From: Flavobacteriales bacterium
GTDB lineage: Bacteria > Bacteroidota > Bacteroidia > Flavobacteriales_D > Parvicellaceae
NCBI GenBank assembly: GCA_015488785.1
Contig: WFNC01000611.1
Location: forward strand, 1-13,756
Length of the DNA: 13,756 nucleotides
Direction of reading: 5' to 3'
Shown here: in pieces, positions 1 to 7,141 of the stretch
Layout: each line of letters starts with the position of its first letter
How positions within the stretch are numbered: position 1 is the stretch's first letter
Made by a program: the position numbers and the translations under genes
Notes under the pieces: model-generated
Seen by the model: the letters and a program-made list of their open reading frames with translations, nothing else
Database searches by the model: none
Told to the model about the DNA's origin: nothing

Positions 1-10
1 ACTTATTGCT

Positions 11-48
11 AGCTATCTCCCTACAAGCTATATGTTTACCGTTGTAAA
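11..48 (+). other. right arm of an attC-like cassette boundary (partial)
   Basis: The stretch ends in a CCGTTGTAAA motif at 39-48, only a few bases before the first gene. It matches in position and form the right ends of the two complete palindromic elements further on (CGTT at 1014-1017 and 1642-1645). The left arm would lie upstream of the window. I read it as the end of the preceding cassette's recombination site. This is an inference from layout; taken alone the motif is too short to prove anything. Confidence 0.35.
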
Positions 49-56
49 ACATAAAA

Positions 57-839
57 ATGAAGAACATTAAATACCAAATATTATTAATACTAATCTGTTT
101 TACGATGGGTTCATTTGGACAATCGCTTCCAAAACCTATTGGCTTCGTAAATGATTTCGAAAACATCTTTACAGACAAACAAGAACAAGTATTAGATTCA
201 TTAGTAAAGAATTTTGAAAAAGAAACAACAATTCAAATAACAATCGTAACTCTTGACAGTTCTTACACTAATAAATCTGAATTTGATAATTACACCTTTA
301 AATTAGCTAATAACTGGGGTGTTGGTCAAAAGGACAAAGACAATGGTATTTTAATTGGAATTTCATCTTCAATGCGTAAAATGCGAATTAAAAACGGCTA
401 TGGAATTGAAAAGCTACTTACTGACGAAGAAACTAAAGCTCTAATTGACAGCTTATTTATTCCAGAATTTAAAAAAGGTATAATCAGACTCATAGACCAA
501 TTAGAACAAAACATAAATAAAGAATTTGAAATAGACACAAGTATTACCGTAGAATGGTTAGGTATAAGTTGTTATTGTCCGAATTGGATTGAAATTTCAC
601 ATTTGAAAGAATTGAAAAATGACACGTTGGGGATTGTATTAGATGAATATTCAATATCATTATTACCAAGTGATTCTTTAAATAATATTTACAATCACCC
701 AGCCGTTGGGACTCAAACCCCACTCGTATTTAAACTAAAAGGAAGATATTTTAGAAAAAAGATAAAACACGAAGCAAAAGGGATGTCGTATGTAGTAAAA
801 ACATTTCAATATGACACTTATGAAATGGTTGAATATTAA
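57..839 (+). CDS. exported TPM-domain protein with a C-terminal extension
   Basis: The 260-residue product begins with a Sec signal peptide (basic MKNIK, hydrophobic core, likely cleavage after GSFG near residue 21). Residues about 24-145 resemble the TPM domain (TPM_phosphatase/YgcG family) of exported Bacteroidota proteins, with signatures FVNDFENIFT, NNWGVGQKDKDNG, NGYGIEKLLTDEE and FIPEFKKG. The loop that normally follows FKKG, before the last helix, appears to be missing, because FKKG runs straight into IIRLIDQLEQ; a small internal deletion is likely. Residues about 155-260 form an extension I cannot name, with a CYC motif (SCYCPNW) and a basic C-terminal part. The ORF starts 16 nt after a CGTT boundary and ends 9 nt before an attC-like palindrome, so it looks like a cassette gene. 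The exported location is well supported; the activity is unknown. Confidence 0.75.
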   Translation: MKNIKYQILLILICFTMGSFGQSLPKPIGFVNDFENIFTDKQEQVLDSLVKNFEKETTIQITIVTLDSSYTNKSEFDNYTFKLANNWGVGQKDKDNGILIGISSSMRKMRIKNGYGIEKLLTDEETKALIDSLFIPEFKKGIIRLIDQLEQNINKEFEIDTSITVEWLGISCYCPNWIEISHLKELKNDTLGIVLDEYSISLLPSDSLNNIYNHPAVGTQTPLVFKLKGRYFRKKIKHEAKGMSYVVKTFQYDTYEMVEY

Positions 840-848
840 AACGATTTT

Positions 849-1020
849 CCAACAATGGCTAAAAAAAACATAGGGGTTTTAGAGGGGGGGGAAGTTTAGA
901 ACTTCGATTGAAAACCGCCAAACCAAAATTTTGATAAAAAAAAAAAATATTTGGATATTACTAAATACGAAAGTAAAGTGCTTTCTAAACCTCAAATAAA
1001 ACCATAGCCTAAACGTTCAA
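849..1020 (+). repeat. attC-like imperfect palindrome 1
   Basis: The left arm (about 857-886) contains GGCTA, then GGGGTTTTAGAGG. The right arm (989-1009) contains CCTCAAATAAAACCATAGCC, its approximate reverse complement. The left arm carries about 13 extra unpaired bases, as in the extrahelical bases of attC sites. Pairing continues inward (TTTAGAA at 896-902 against TTCTAAA at 983-989), and a perfect GAAGTT/AACTTC hairpin lies at 891-905. The element starts at CCAACAAT, 9 nt after a stop codon, and closes at CGTTCAAA (1014-1021). It also contains an unusual run of eight Gs (884-891). Apart from this palindrome the gap between the two genes holds nothing I recognise. Confidence 0.5.
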
Positions 1021-1047
1021 AGCTATAACCTTCTAGCAGATAAATTG

Positions 1048-1532
1048 ATGAAAAATAAACTTAAAAATGATTTTTTTTTATATTTATAGCAACCATATTT
1101 CTAAGCTGTAATTCTGGAAATAAAAAAAACACTGTTGAAAAGTCGGTTACAAAAATATATCAAATTAAAAAGAGTCATCACTATTTACCGGAAATGTGGT
1201 GGGATAGAAATTGGCCTTACATTCCTATCTTTCTAAAGTCTTTTGATTTAATCAAATCAATAGATAACCATGAAAATAATCAATTAGATAACTTTTTTAA
1301 AGATTCTACTATTTATAATTATAAAGCAATTACTACTTTATCGCCTAATTATAGAGTCCAATTTTATGATAATAAAACAAAACTTTATAAAGAAATCTTA
1401 ATTCATCTTGAGGGTTCCGAGGGAGAAGCTTCTCTTGTAATACAACCTAAAGATTATAGTCAAGGAAGTAAAAATTCCTTTTTGACATTTAAAGCTTCTA
1501 AAAAACTATGGATAATATTAAATCAAAAATAA
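1048..1532 (+). pseudogene. frameshifted SPII lipoprotein gene
   Basis: The only long open frame begins at ATG 1194, but the same frame stays open upstream to 1071 and encodes a lipoprotein signal core (IFIATIFLSC) with a lipobox cysteine at codon 1107-1109. The matching start, ATG at 1048 (MKNKLKNDFF), is in a different frame. The two join perfectly if one T is added to the T9 run at 1071-1079, giving about 161 residues with a basic n-region, a hydrophobic h-region and Cys near residue 21. As written, translation from 1048 stops at TAG 1087-1089. The mature part is rich in Lys, Asn, Trp and Tyr and belongs to no family I recognise. The gene could be decayed, phase-variable through the T run, or a sequencing error. 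It lies in the second cassette-like unit. Confidence 0.7.
1071..1079 (+). repeat. T9 homopolymer at the lipoprotein frameshift
   Basis: Nine consecutive Ts fall within the signal-peptide codons of the broken lipoprotein. Ten Ts would restore one continuous reading frame. Homopolymers of this length slip easily, both during replication and in sequencing. Confidence 0.8.
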
Positions 1533-1540
1533 AACAGTTT

Positions 1541-1648
1541 CTAACAATATATAAAAAACATAGGGCGCTTTTCTAGTTCTATTGAGTTCAGAAACCAACG
1601 AAGCACCGCTAAATACAAAACTCGACTTTCGATATAGAAATCGTTACT
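1541..1648 (+). repeat. attC-like imperfect palindrome 2
   Basis: The element starts CTAACAATATATAAA, 8 nt after the lipoprotein stop, and continues AAAACATAGGGCG, closely matching the left end of palindrome 1. Complementary parts follow in reverse order: CTTTTCTAGTT (1569-1579) against AACCAACGAAG (1594-1602 region), CATAGGGCG against CCGCTAAAT (1607-1615), and AACAATATAT against ATATAGAAATCGTT (1632-1645). It closes at CGTTAC. At about 108 nt it falls within the usual length of attC sites. It is the last element before the oppositely oriented sigma-factor operon, so it may mark the end of the array. Confidence 0.5.
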
Positions 1649-1675
1649 ATCTTAAGAATACCTTATTAAAGAATC

Positions 1676-3346
1676 TTAAATCCCTAAAACTCGCCGTTTT
1701 AAAACGCTTAAATTTACGTCGGGAATAAATGCTCCAACAAAATTTTCTTGATTTTCTAATGCTTTTTTAAACTGTTTTTTATCAACCAAAAATAATTCTT
1801 CATTTTCGTTGAAACCAATAATACTAATTTTAGAATCAATGTTATAAGTTAGTTCGTTTCGTTTGGTTAAGTCAAAGCTAAAAGAAGCATTTCGTTTACT
1901 TTCGATTACATATATTTTTTCAAAATGAACAGAAAGACCATTTAGACTCAAAAACTTAGGCTTTTCTATTTTTTCAATGTTAAGTGGAGTTGTTTCATCT
2001 TCTTTGTTTATTCGAGGCAATACTACTTTATCAAAATTAAACGTTCCAAAAAAAACAATAGGAGCACTCAGTCCTACAATAATGGACTTTCCAATTGACT
2101 TTCCAATCGATTTAGCTGTTTTTTTTGCCGAAGGCTCACCTTCTGATGGATCTATATTTTTTTTCTTTTCTTCTAAAACTGTTCTTTTTTGTAGCTCTAT
2201 TTCTTTTTTTTCTTTTAGAATATTGTTGTAGCGTTCTAATTTTTTGAGGTAGGAATTTGTCATTATATCTAACTCTTCACCATCATAAACAGGTTTTACA
2301 ATTACAATTTTACTTGTGTTTTTATTCTTTAAAATCAGTTGGTAATATTTTTTGTATTGTCTAATTCTTTTCGAATCCCAATTTTGTGTATAAATAGAAT
2401 TTTCGACCGCTGTTAAATCAACAGGTTCAAATTTTATTTTGTAGAAAAAACTAAGTTCAGGAAACTCATATTTATCAATATCCAAAACAAAAGTTTTATC
2501 AATCTGACTCACTTTTGAAGGAGCAATTGGTTCAAATTTTGTCTGTTTGAGTAGATTATTTTTGGCTCTTATCCATTCTTGATTTGCGATATTTAGTTGT
2601 CTTTTCGTTTCGTTAAACGTTGTCGGTTTCACATCGGTTGTTATTGTTTTACCTTCAACCTCTTTTGTTTTTATATGATTACTCGAAATATAGTTCCAAT
2701 TATGCGCTATTGTGTCTAAGTTGTAAAAGTTAAAATCTTGAACTTCCTTTGTTGTAAAAGTAATATTTAAAGGTTTTGAAATTAGAATTGGATTGTGATT
2801 CAAGTCGAAACCTTCTAATTTAAACATTCCTCCAGATTCAAAAGTATAAACTGTTCCTGCACTGTCATATTCCATCGGAATACCAGAAACGACAAAATCA
2901 ATAGCGTCATTATAAACGCTAAATTTTAATTCAATTGAATCTGTAATTACATTATTTTTACTATCCTTAAAAGCTAATTTAGGTATTTCTATTTCAGCAT
3001 TTTTCAAGGCTATTTTTTGCTCAATACTAGGGTCGATTACAAATCGTTTAGCAGGAATTTCTAATTTTTGGCTTGGAGGATTTACGCATTTAGAATCCTC
3101 TTCGTAAGTAATTGTTTCTGCTTTTTTAGTTGTTGTTTTGGCTACAGTATCTTTTTCAGGAGCATTTTCAATAATAAGGTAAACAGAAAGAATAATACCC
3201 AAAGTAAATAAAGAAGTAATAAACCATCCCGATTTATAAAACGATTTTGGTGGATTAGTTTTTACTTTTTCCATTAAGAGAGCAAAATCTTTTTTTTCGG
3301 CTATTTGCTTTGAATTTAAAGTTGGTTGGTTAAATTTTATTTTCAT
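1676..3346 (-). CDS. single-span membrane protein, probable partner of the ECF sigma factor
   Basis: The 556-residue protein has about 40 charged residues, then one transmembrane segment (about 41-59, ending in VYLIIEN), then a long extracytoplasmic part, a layout common to membrane regulators of ECF sigma factors. Residues about 111-205 resemble a domain seen in Bacteroidota envelope proteins (IPKLAFKD...FVVSGIPMEYDSAGTVY...ESGGMFKLEG), somewhat ZU5-like. A Lys/Glu-rich helical stretch lies near 365-400. A short repeat GKSIGKSIGKS, encoded by tandem 12-bp units, precedes a second weakly hydrophobic stretch near 425-440. Its ATG overlaps the sigma-factor TGA by 4 nt, so the two are co-transcribed and probably translationally coupled. 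An anti-sigma or sensory role follows only from context; I see no known anti-sigma motif. Confidence 0.75.
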   Translation of the reverse strand: MKIKFNQPTLNSKQIAEKKDFALLMEKVKTNPPKSFYKSGWFITSLFTLGIILSVYLIIENAPEKDTVAKTTTKKAETITYEEDSKCVNPPSQKLEIPAKRFVIDPSIEQKIALKNAEIEIPKLAFKDSKNNVITDSIELKFSVYNDAIDFVVSGIPMEYDSAGTVYTFESGGMFKLEGFDLNHNPILISKPLNITFTTKEVQDFNFYNLDTIAHNWNYISSNHIKTKEVEGKTITTDVKPTTFNETKRQLNIANQEWIRAKNNLLKQTKFEPIAPSKVSQIDKTFVLDIDKYEFPELSFFYKIKFEPVDLTAVENSIYTQNWDSKRIRQYKKYYQLILKNKNTSKIVIVKPVYDGEELDIMTNSYLKKLERYNNILKEKKEIELQKRTVLEEKKKNIDPSEGEPSAKKTAKSIGKSIGKSIIVGLSAPIVFFGTFNFDKVVLPRINKEDETTPLNIEKIEKPKFLSLNGLSVHFEKIYVIESKRNASFSFDLTKRNELTYNIDSKISIIGFNENEELFLVDKKQFKKALENQENFVGAFIPDVNLSVLKRRVLGI

Positions 3347-3915
3347 CTCAAATATATTTTTTTTAGTTTCCCGAGTATTCTATGCGCTTTTACTTTTGCA
3401 TTATTTTCTTTTAGGTCTAAGATTTCGGCTATTTCTTTAAAACTCCTATTTTCAAAAAAACGAAGTTGAATTAATTCTACTTCTTCTTTTTTTAATGTTT
3501 TTAAAGCTCTTTTTAGTTTCAGCTTTTCCGCCTCATCAAGCGCTTCATTATTACCATTTTGATCCAATATTTCTTTAAAGTCAATTGTACTAATATTCAA
3601 TGTTCGTTCATTACTCTTATCTTTTAAAGCTTGGTAAACTTCACTCATCGCAATTCTAAAAAGCCAACTTCCAAAAGGAACCCCTTTGTATTTGTACTTT
3701 TTTAGATTTGTAATTGCTTTATAAAAAACTGAACTCGTAATATCTTTAGCTACATCCTCGTTGTCTAATCTTTGGTAACAATACCTGTATATTTGTTCAA
3801 AGTATTTGTTGTACAAGGGTTCAAAATCAGCAGGGTTTTTCTGCGCAAGTTTTATCACGTCCAATTCTTCTAACAATTGATTCTCGGTATGATGATATAT
3901 GCTGTTTTCTTTCAA
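3343..3915 (-). CDS. ECF-type RNA polymerase sigma factor
   Basis: The 190-residue protein has the two-domain form of sigma-70 ECF factors. Region 2 spans about 31-100 (FEPLYNKYFEQIYRYCYQRL, DVAKDIT, FGSWLFRIAMSEVYQAL). Region 4 spans about 131-187 (LKKEEVELIQLRFFENRSFKEIAEIL, then KVKAHRILGKLKK, the DNA-binding helix-turn-helix). There is no ATG before region 2, and an in-frame TGA lies just upstream, so the start is the TTG at 3915-3913, a weak initiator that may limit expression. It heads an operon with the membrane protein downstream. It would direct RNA polymerase to a small set of promoters; the signal and targets are unknown. Confidence 0.9.
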   Translation of the reverse strand: MKENSIYHHTENQLLEELDVIKLAQKNPADFEPLYNKYFEQIYRYCYQRLDNEDVAKDITSSVFYKAITNLKKYKYKGVPFGSWLFRIAMSEVYQALKDKSNERTLNISTIDFKEILDQNGNNEALDEAEKLKLKRALKTLKKEEVELIQLRFFENRSFKEIAEILDLKENNAKVKAHRILGKLKKIYLR

Positions 3916-3930
3916 TTTATTATAAAGCGT

Positions 3931-3956
3931 TTGTCAAAATATATTTGTTCTGACAA
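3931..3956. promoter_or_regulatory. inverted repeat upstream of the sigma factor
   Basis: TTGTCA (3931-3936) and TGACAA (3951-3956) form a perfect 6-bp inverted repeat with 14 nt between the arms. It is centred about 29 nt upstream of the TTG start. The spacing would suit a dimeric regulator or an autoregulated promoter element. No protein partner can be assigned from the sequence. Confidence 0.3.
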
Positions 3957-4074
3957 TGGTATAACTATTTTTTTTATTTTGGTTACATTCTTTTTATAAT
4001 ATCCCTTCTTTTTTTTATAAAGAAAAGAGGATGCTAGAACTTAAAAATTAACAAGCATAAAACCTGAAATACTA

Positions 4075-4105
4075 TTTGGTTTGAGTATTGAATTAATTAC
4101 CTTAG
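4075..4105 (+). promoter_or_regulatory. probable Bacteroidota promoter of the exonuclease-ruvX operon
   Basis: TTTG at 4075-4078 and TACCTTAG at 4098-4105 are separated by 19 nt. They fit the -33 TTTG and -7 TAnnTTTG consensus with one mismatch in the -7 box. Transcription would begin almost at the ATG (4114), giving a nearly leaderless mRNA. Confidence 0.45.
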
Positions 4106-4113
4106 CAAAATAG

Positions 4114-5442
4114 ATGGACAAAAAATTATATGCAATAGTAGATATAGAAACTACAGGAACTTTTTCTGATAGGGGAGGAATTACCGAAATTGCAATTGTG
4201 ATAACCAACGGAGTAGAAGTTATAGAAACTTACGAAACCTTGGTGAATCCTAAAGCTCGTATTCCTTATTTTATCGAAAACCTAACAGGTATTTCAAATC
4301 AAATGGTTGCAAATGCTCCCGAATTTAAAGAAGTAGCAGAAAAAGTAGCTAAAATTCTTGAAGGAAAAATTTTTGTAGCACACAATGTCAATTTTGATTA
4401 TAAATACGTAAAATTTGAGCTAGAATTAGCAGGCTTTGACATTGGGCAAGCTCGATTGTGCACCGTAAGATTGAGTCGTCAAATAATGCCAGGTTTAGCA
4501 TCTTATAGCTTAGGAAAACTAACCAAGAGTTTAGGAATTTCGCATACAAGTAAGCATCGAGCGATGTCCGACACAATGGCGACTACCGATTTGTTTCATT
4601 TATTGGTAGAAAAAGGAGAAGATGATATTTTGAATACGCTAAAAAAAGTTTCTAAATTACCTAATCTTCCCGCTAATTTACCAGAACGAGTTTATAATAA
4701 GTTGCCAAACGAAACAGGAGTTTATTATTTTTACAATGATAAGCGAGAAATTATTTATGTCGGTAAAGCAAAGGATTTAAAAAAGAGAGTCACAACGCAT
4801 TTTACAGGTAAGGCAACCGATCAAAAATTAGCTTTTTACAGAGAAGTTCAACACGTACATGTTCGGCTAACGGGGACAGAAATAATAGCGTCATTATTGG
4901 AAGACGCAGAAATTAAACACCATTGGCCTATTTATAATAGAAGTCAAAAAAGTAAAATAAATAAATTTGGAGTTTTTAAATACGAGAATCAAAAGGATGT
5001 AGTAATGCTTGGAATTACCAAAATAGGAAATCAAGTAAAGCCCTTAAAGACTTTTCCCAGTTTGTCTATTACCAAAAAATGGTTGTTAAGCAAAATAGAT
5101 GAATTTGGATTAAAAGCCTCGTTGTGTGGAATGCCTGAATTTGACTCTTTAACTACAACAACAGAAGATCATCAAGAAAAGATACAAGGCTTTTTAAATG
5201 AATATGACGATAGTTCGGAAACTTATGTATTATCGGGGAAAGGAAGAAAAGTAGGAGAGAAATCTTTTGTTTTTGTAGAAAATGGAACTTACAAAGGATT
5301 TGGTTTTGTGAATCAAAAATTTAAATATACTTCAGTAAAAAAGCTGTATTCTAAATTAAAGTTAAAAGACGAAACGATAACCTCTAGAACAATTATAGCT
5401 TCAGATAAATTTGACGAATACTTAGAAAAAATAAGATTTTAG
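4114..5442 (+). CDS. DEDDh 3'-5' exonuclease fused to a GIY-YIG nuclease domain
   Basis: The 442-residue protein starts with a DnaQ-like exonuclease domain (about 5-168) with all DEDDh residues visible: D10 and E12 in DIETTG, D95 in HNVNFD, H148 in SKHRAMSD and D153. It is followed by a GIY-YIG nuclease domain (about 200-290; TGVYYFY, then IIYVGKAKDLKKR) related to the UvrC N-terminal domain and Cho. The remaining 150 residues match nothing I can name. In the family this architecture (epsilon-like exonuclease plus UvrC-like domain) is widespread in Bacteroidota and is taken to act in DNA repair; substrates here are not shown by the sequence. Its stop directly abuts the ATG of ruvX, so the two are co-transcribed. 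Confidence 0.92.
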   Translation: MDKKLYAIVDIETTGTFSDRGGITEIAIVITNGVEVIETYETLVNPKARIPYFIENLTGISNQMVANAPEFKEVAEKVAKILEGKIFVAHNVNFDYKYVKFELELAGFDIGQARLCTVRLSRQIMPGLASYSLGKLTKSLGISHTSKHRAMSDTMATTDLFHLLVEKGEDDILNTLKKVSKLPNLPANLPERVYNKLPNETGVYYFYNDKREIIYVGKAKDLKKRVTTHFTGKATDQKLAFYREVQHVHVRLTGTEIIASLLEDAEIKHHWPIYNRSQKSKINKFGVFKYENQKDVVMLGITKIGNQVKPLKTFPSLSITKKWLLSKIDEFGLKASLCGMPEFDSLTTTTEDHQEKIQGFLNEYDDSSETYVLSGKGRKVGEKSFVFVENGTYKGFGFVNQKFKYTSVKKLYSKLKLKDETITSRTIIASDKFDEYLEKIRF

Positions 5443-5868
5443 ATGCCAAGAATATTAGCCATAGATTACGGAACAAAGCGTGTAGGTATTGCAGTTACCG
5501 ATGAATTACAAATTATAGCCAGCGGTTTGACGACTGTTCATTCGAGTGAATTAATTAATTTTTTAAAAGACTATTTTCAAAAAGAAGATGTAGAAACCAT
5601 CGTACTGGGAGAACCTAAAACATTGAGTAATCAAAAAACAGATAGTTCTTTCGAAATAGAAAAACTCTATAAGAATTTAAAAAAGACATTTAGCACAAAA
5701 AAAATAGCAAAAGTTGACGAGCGTTTTACATCTAAGCTCGCTTCTCAAGCCATGTATATGTCTGGATTAAGCAAGAAAAAGCGAAGACAAAAAGAATTGG
5801 TAGATGAAGTCAGTGCTACCATTATATTACAAAGTTACATGCAAGAACGAGACAATAAATTGTTTTGA
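5443..5868 (+). CDS. ruvX: RuvX/YqgF-type Holliday junction resolvase-like nuclease
   Basis: The 141 residues are the normal size for this family. The RNase H-like fold signatures are present: ILAIDYGTKRVGIA at the N-terminus with catalytic D8, VLGEP (E57), DERFTS (92-97) and the C-terminal VDEVSATIILQSY with D121. Family members resolve branched DNA or process the 5' end of pre-16S rRNA; which applies here cannot be told. There is no gap after the upstream exonuclease stop, so translation is probably coupled. The transcript runs downstream into a region damaged by mobile-element remnants, with no clear terminator. Confidence 0.93.
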   Translation: MPRILAIDYGTKRVGIAVTDELQIIASGLTTVHSSELINFLKDYFQKEDVETIVLGEPKTLSNQKTDSSFEIEKLYKNLKKTFSTKKIAKVDERFTSKLASQAMYMSGLSKKKRRQKELVDEVSATIILQSYMQERDNKLF

Positions 5869-6062
5869 TTATTTTAGCTTGGTCTAGAATTTAGCAAGAA
5901 AAAATAAAATAGATTCAAAAGTTTTATAGTAAAGGTTGTAAATCGGGAGGGTGTGCTTTTTAGGCTAAAGACTATTCAACTGCACTAAAATTCTTAGTAA
6001 CATAAATATAGCCTTACATTTTAAAGTTCAAAAAGCTAATAAAACAGCAACACTACTGATTT

Positions 6063-6337
6063 CGAGTATTTTTCAGAGAACCCTATTTAAGGTCTTTTAG
6101 AGCTTTGTTTAACTTCGCTATTCAGCAAGGATTTGCAACAAGTGAAAGCTACCCTTTTAAAAACCAATTCAATGCTAGTGGTTACAATATGGCTAAACTT
6201 AAAGTAGGTTATAATCCTAAAGCTATGAGTGAAACCGATATTGTTAAATTTAAAAACTTTTCTTTTGCTGATAAACCAGAACTAGAAGACACTTTTAAAA
6301 TGGCGCTATTTATATATTATGCAAGAGGGATTAACAT
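6063..6337 (+). pseudogene. tyrosine recombinase (integrase) fragment
   Basis: The open frame reads PYLRSFRALFNFAIQQGF, then NMAKLKVGYNPKAMSETDIVKF, then DTFKMALFIYYARGIN. This corresponds to the end of the core-binding domain and the start of the catalytic domain of Bacteroidota phage-type integrases. The YLRSFRALFNFA stretch is in frame upstream of any possible start, showing that the N-terminus is missing; the frame is closed by a TGA at 6057-6059. The catalytic Arg/His/Tyr part is absent because the sequence joins a transposase fragment at about 6335-6343. It cannot be functional. The bases between 5869 and 6062 show no gene I can support. Confidence 0.75.
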
Positions 6338-7060
6338 TGGTTTATGGCTATGACCTTTGTAACTAGTACGAAAAAATCATTTTCAGCTAAAGAAACACAA
6401 AGACAAATAGGGCACAATCGCTATCAGCCTATTTGGGAAATGATGCATAAATTAAGAGCTGTTATGGGAATGCGAGATGACTTATATAGCTTAAAAGATC
6501 AAGTCGAGTTAGATGAAGGATTCTTTGAAACGGTAGATATACGAAGAGATTATAGCCAAAACTTAAAAAGAGGTAGAGGAAGTGAGAAGCAGACGACAGT
6601 ACTTGTGAGTACTGAAAGTATTGAGATAGAAGAAGAAGATTCTATTAACAAGAATGCAAAAAAACTAAGTTAAGGATACATTAAAATGAAAATTATAAAT
6701 TCATTAAAAAAAGATGTAATTAAAACAGAAGTTAATAAAATCATAGATAAAGGAAGAGTCCTAAAAACGGATGGTTCAAATAGCTACAATGATTTAAAGG
6801 CAGACTATACACATCAACCTACTGTAGCAACCTCTAAATCAGAACTATCTAAACTTTTGCCTTGGGCTCATACAGCTATCAGTAATGCAAAAAGACTTTT
6901 GCTTGATGTACATCATAGAATTGATGATGACTTTTTACAGAACTATCTTAATGAGTTTTGTTTTAAAGTTAATAGAAGATATTTTGATTGTATCTTTGAA
7001 AGGCTTATTATTGCAGGGATTTATAACAGATGGGATTCCTTTGGGGAAACAAGAATTTAA
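6338..7060 (+). pseudogene. IS1595-family (ISXO2-type) transposase, 5'-truncated with an internal stop
   Basis: The frame opens as WFMAMTFVTSTKKSFSAKE, the mid-N-terminal part of ISXO2-like transposases, so the N-terminal zinc-ribbon portion is gone. Next come QIGHNRYQPIWEMMHKLR, the first catalytic acidic motif (VELDEGFFETVD), the glycine/arginine-rich KRGRGSEKQTTVLV, and after an in-frame TAA at 6671-6673 the rest in the same frame: LKTDGSNSYNDL (second Asp), the LPWAHTAISNAKRLLLDVHH block and YLNEFCFKVNRRYF. One stop codon alone therefore divides it, but the missing 5' end makes it dead anyway. The left junction cuts directly into the integrase fragment, so the element is a scar. No terminal inverted repeats could be identified. 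Confidence 0.85.
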
Positions 7061-7141
7061 AACAAGACATAAGGAATAACCTTGTGAAACTTAACAAAAA
7101 ATAATATAAATGAGTAATTCCGCCCCCAAATCACATTAAAA

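Larger units (their letters stand above)
42..1643 (+). mobile_element. integron-like gene-cassette pair (two cassettes)
   Basis: Two units have the same plan: a CGTT boundary, a short leader (15-33 nt), one accessory ORF on the plus strand, and a long imperfect palindrome starting 8-9 nt after the stop codon. Unit 1 runs from about 42 to 1015 and unit 2 from about 1016 to 1643. The left ends of the two palindromes are near-identical although the genes are unrelated, which is what recombination-site-bounded cassettes show. No integrase gene or attI is in the window, and the boundary motifs match the classical GTTRRRY core only loosely, so the integron reading is an inference. An alternative is a family of intergenic repeats that happens to follow two accessory genes. 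Confidence 0.45.

Noticed and set aside
1977..2231. Plus-strand ORF opposite the sigma-partner gene
   Set aside because: It is a low-complexity Ser/Phe-rich reading, the antisense of Lys/Glu-rich coding sequence.
3915..3945. TTGACA and TATAAT-like bases upstream of the sigma factor on the minus strand
   Set aside because: They are only about 7 nt apart, unsuitable for a sigma-70 promoter, and Bacteroidota use a different consensus.
4003..4035. CCCTTC.../...GAAAAGAGG stem between the divergent operons as a terminator
   Set aside because: The pairing is imperfect and comes mostly from poly-T/poly-A content; it lies upstream of both genes, where a terminator has no purpose.
6885..7079. Alternative-frame ORF overlapping the transposase end
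   Set aside because: The transposase motifs (HTAISNAKRLL, YLNEFCFKVNRR) are in the other frame; this one is a shadow.
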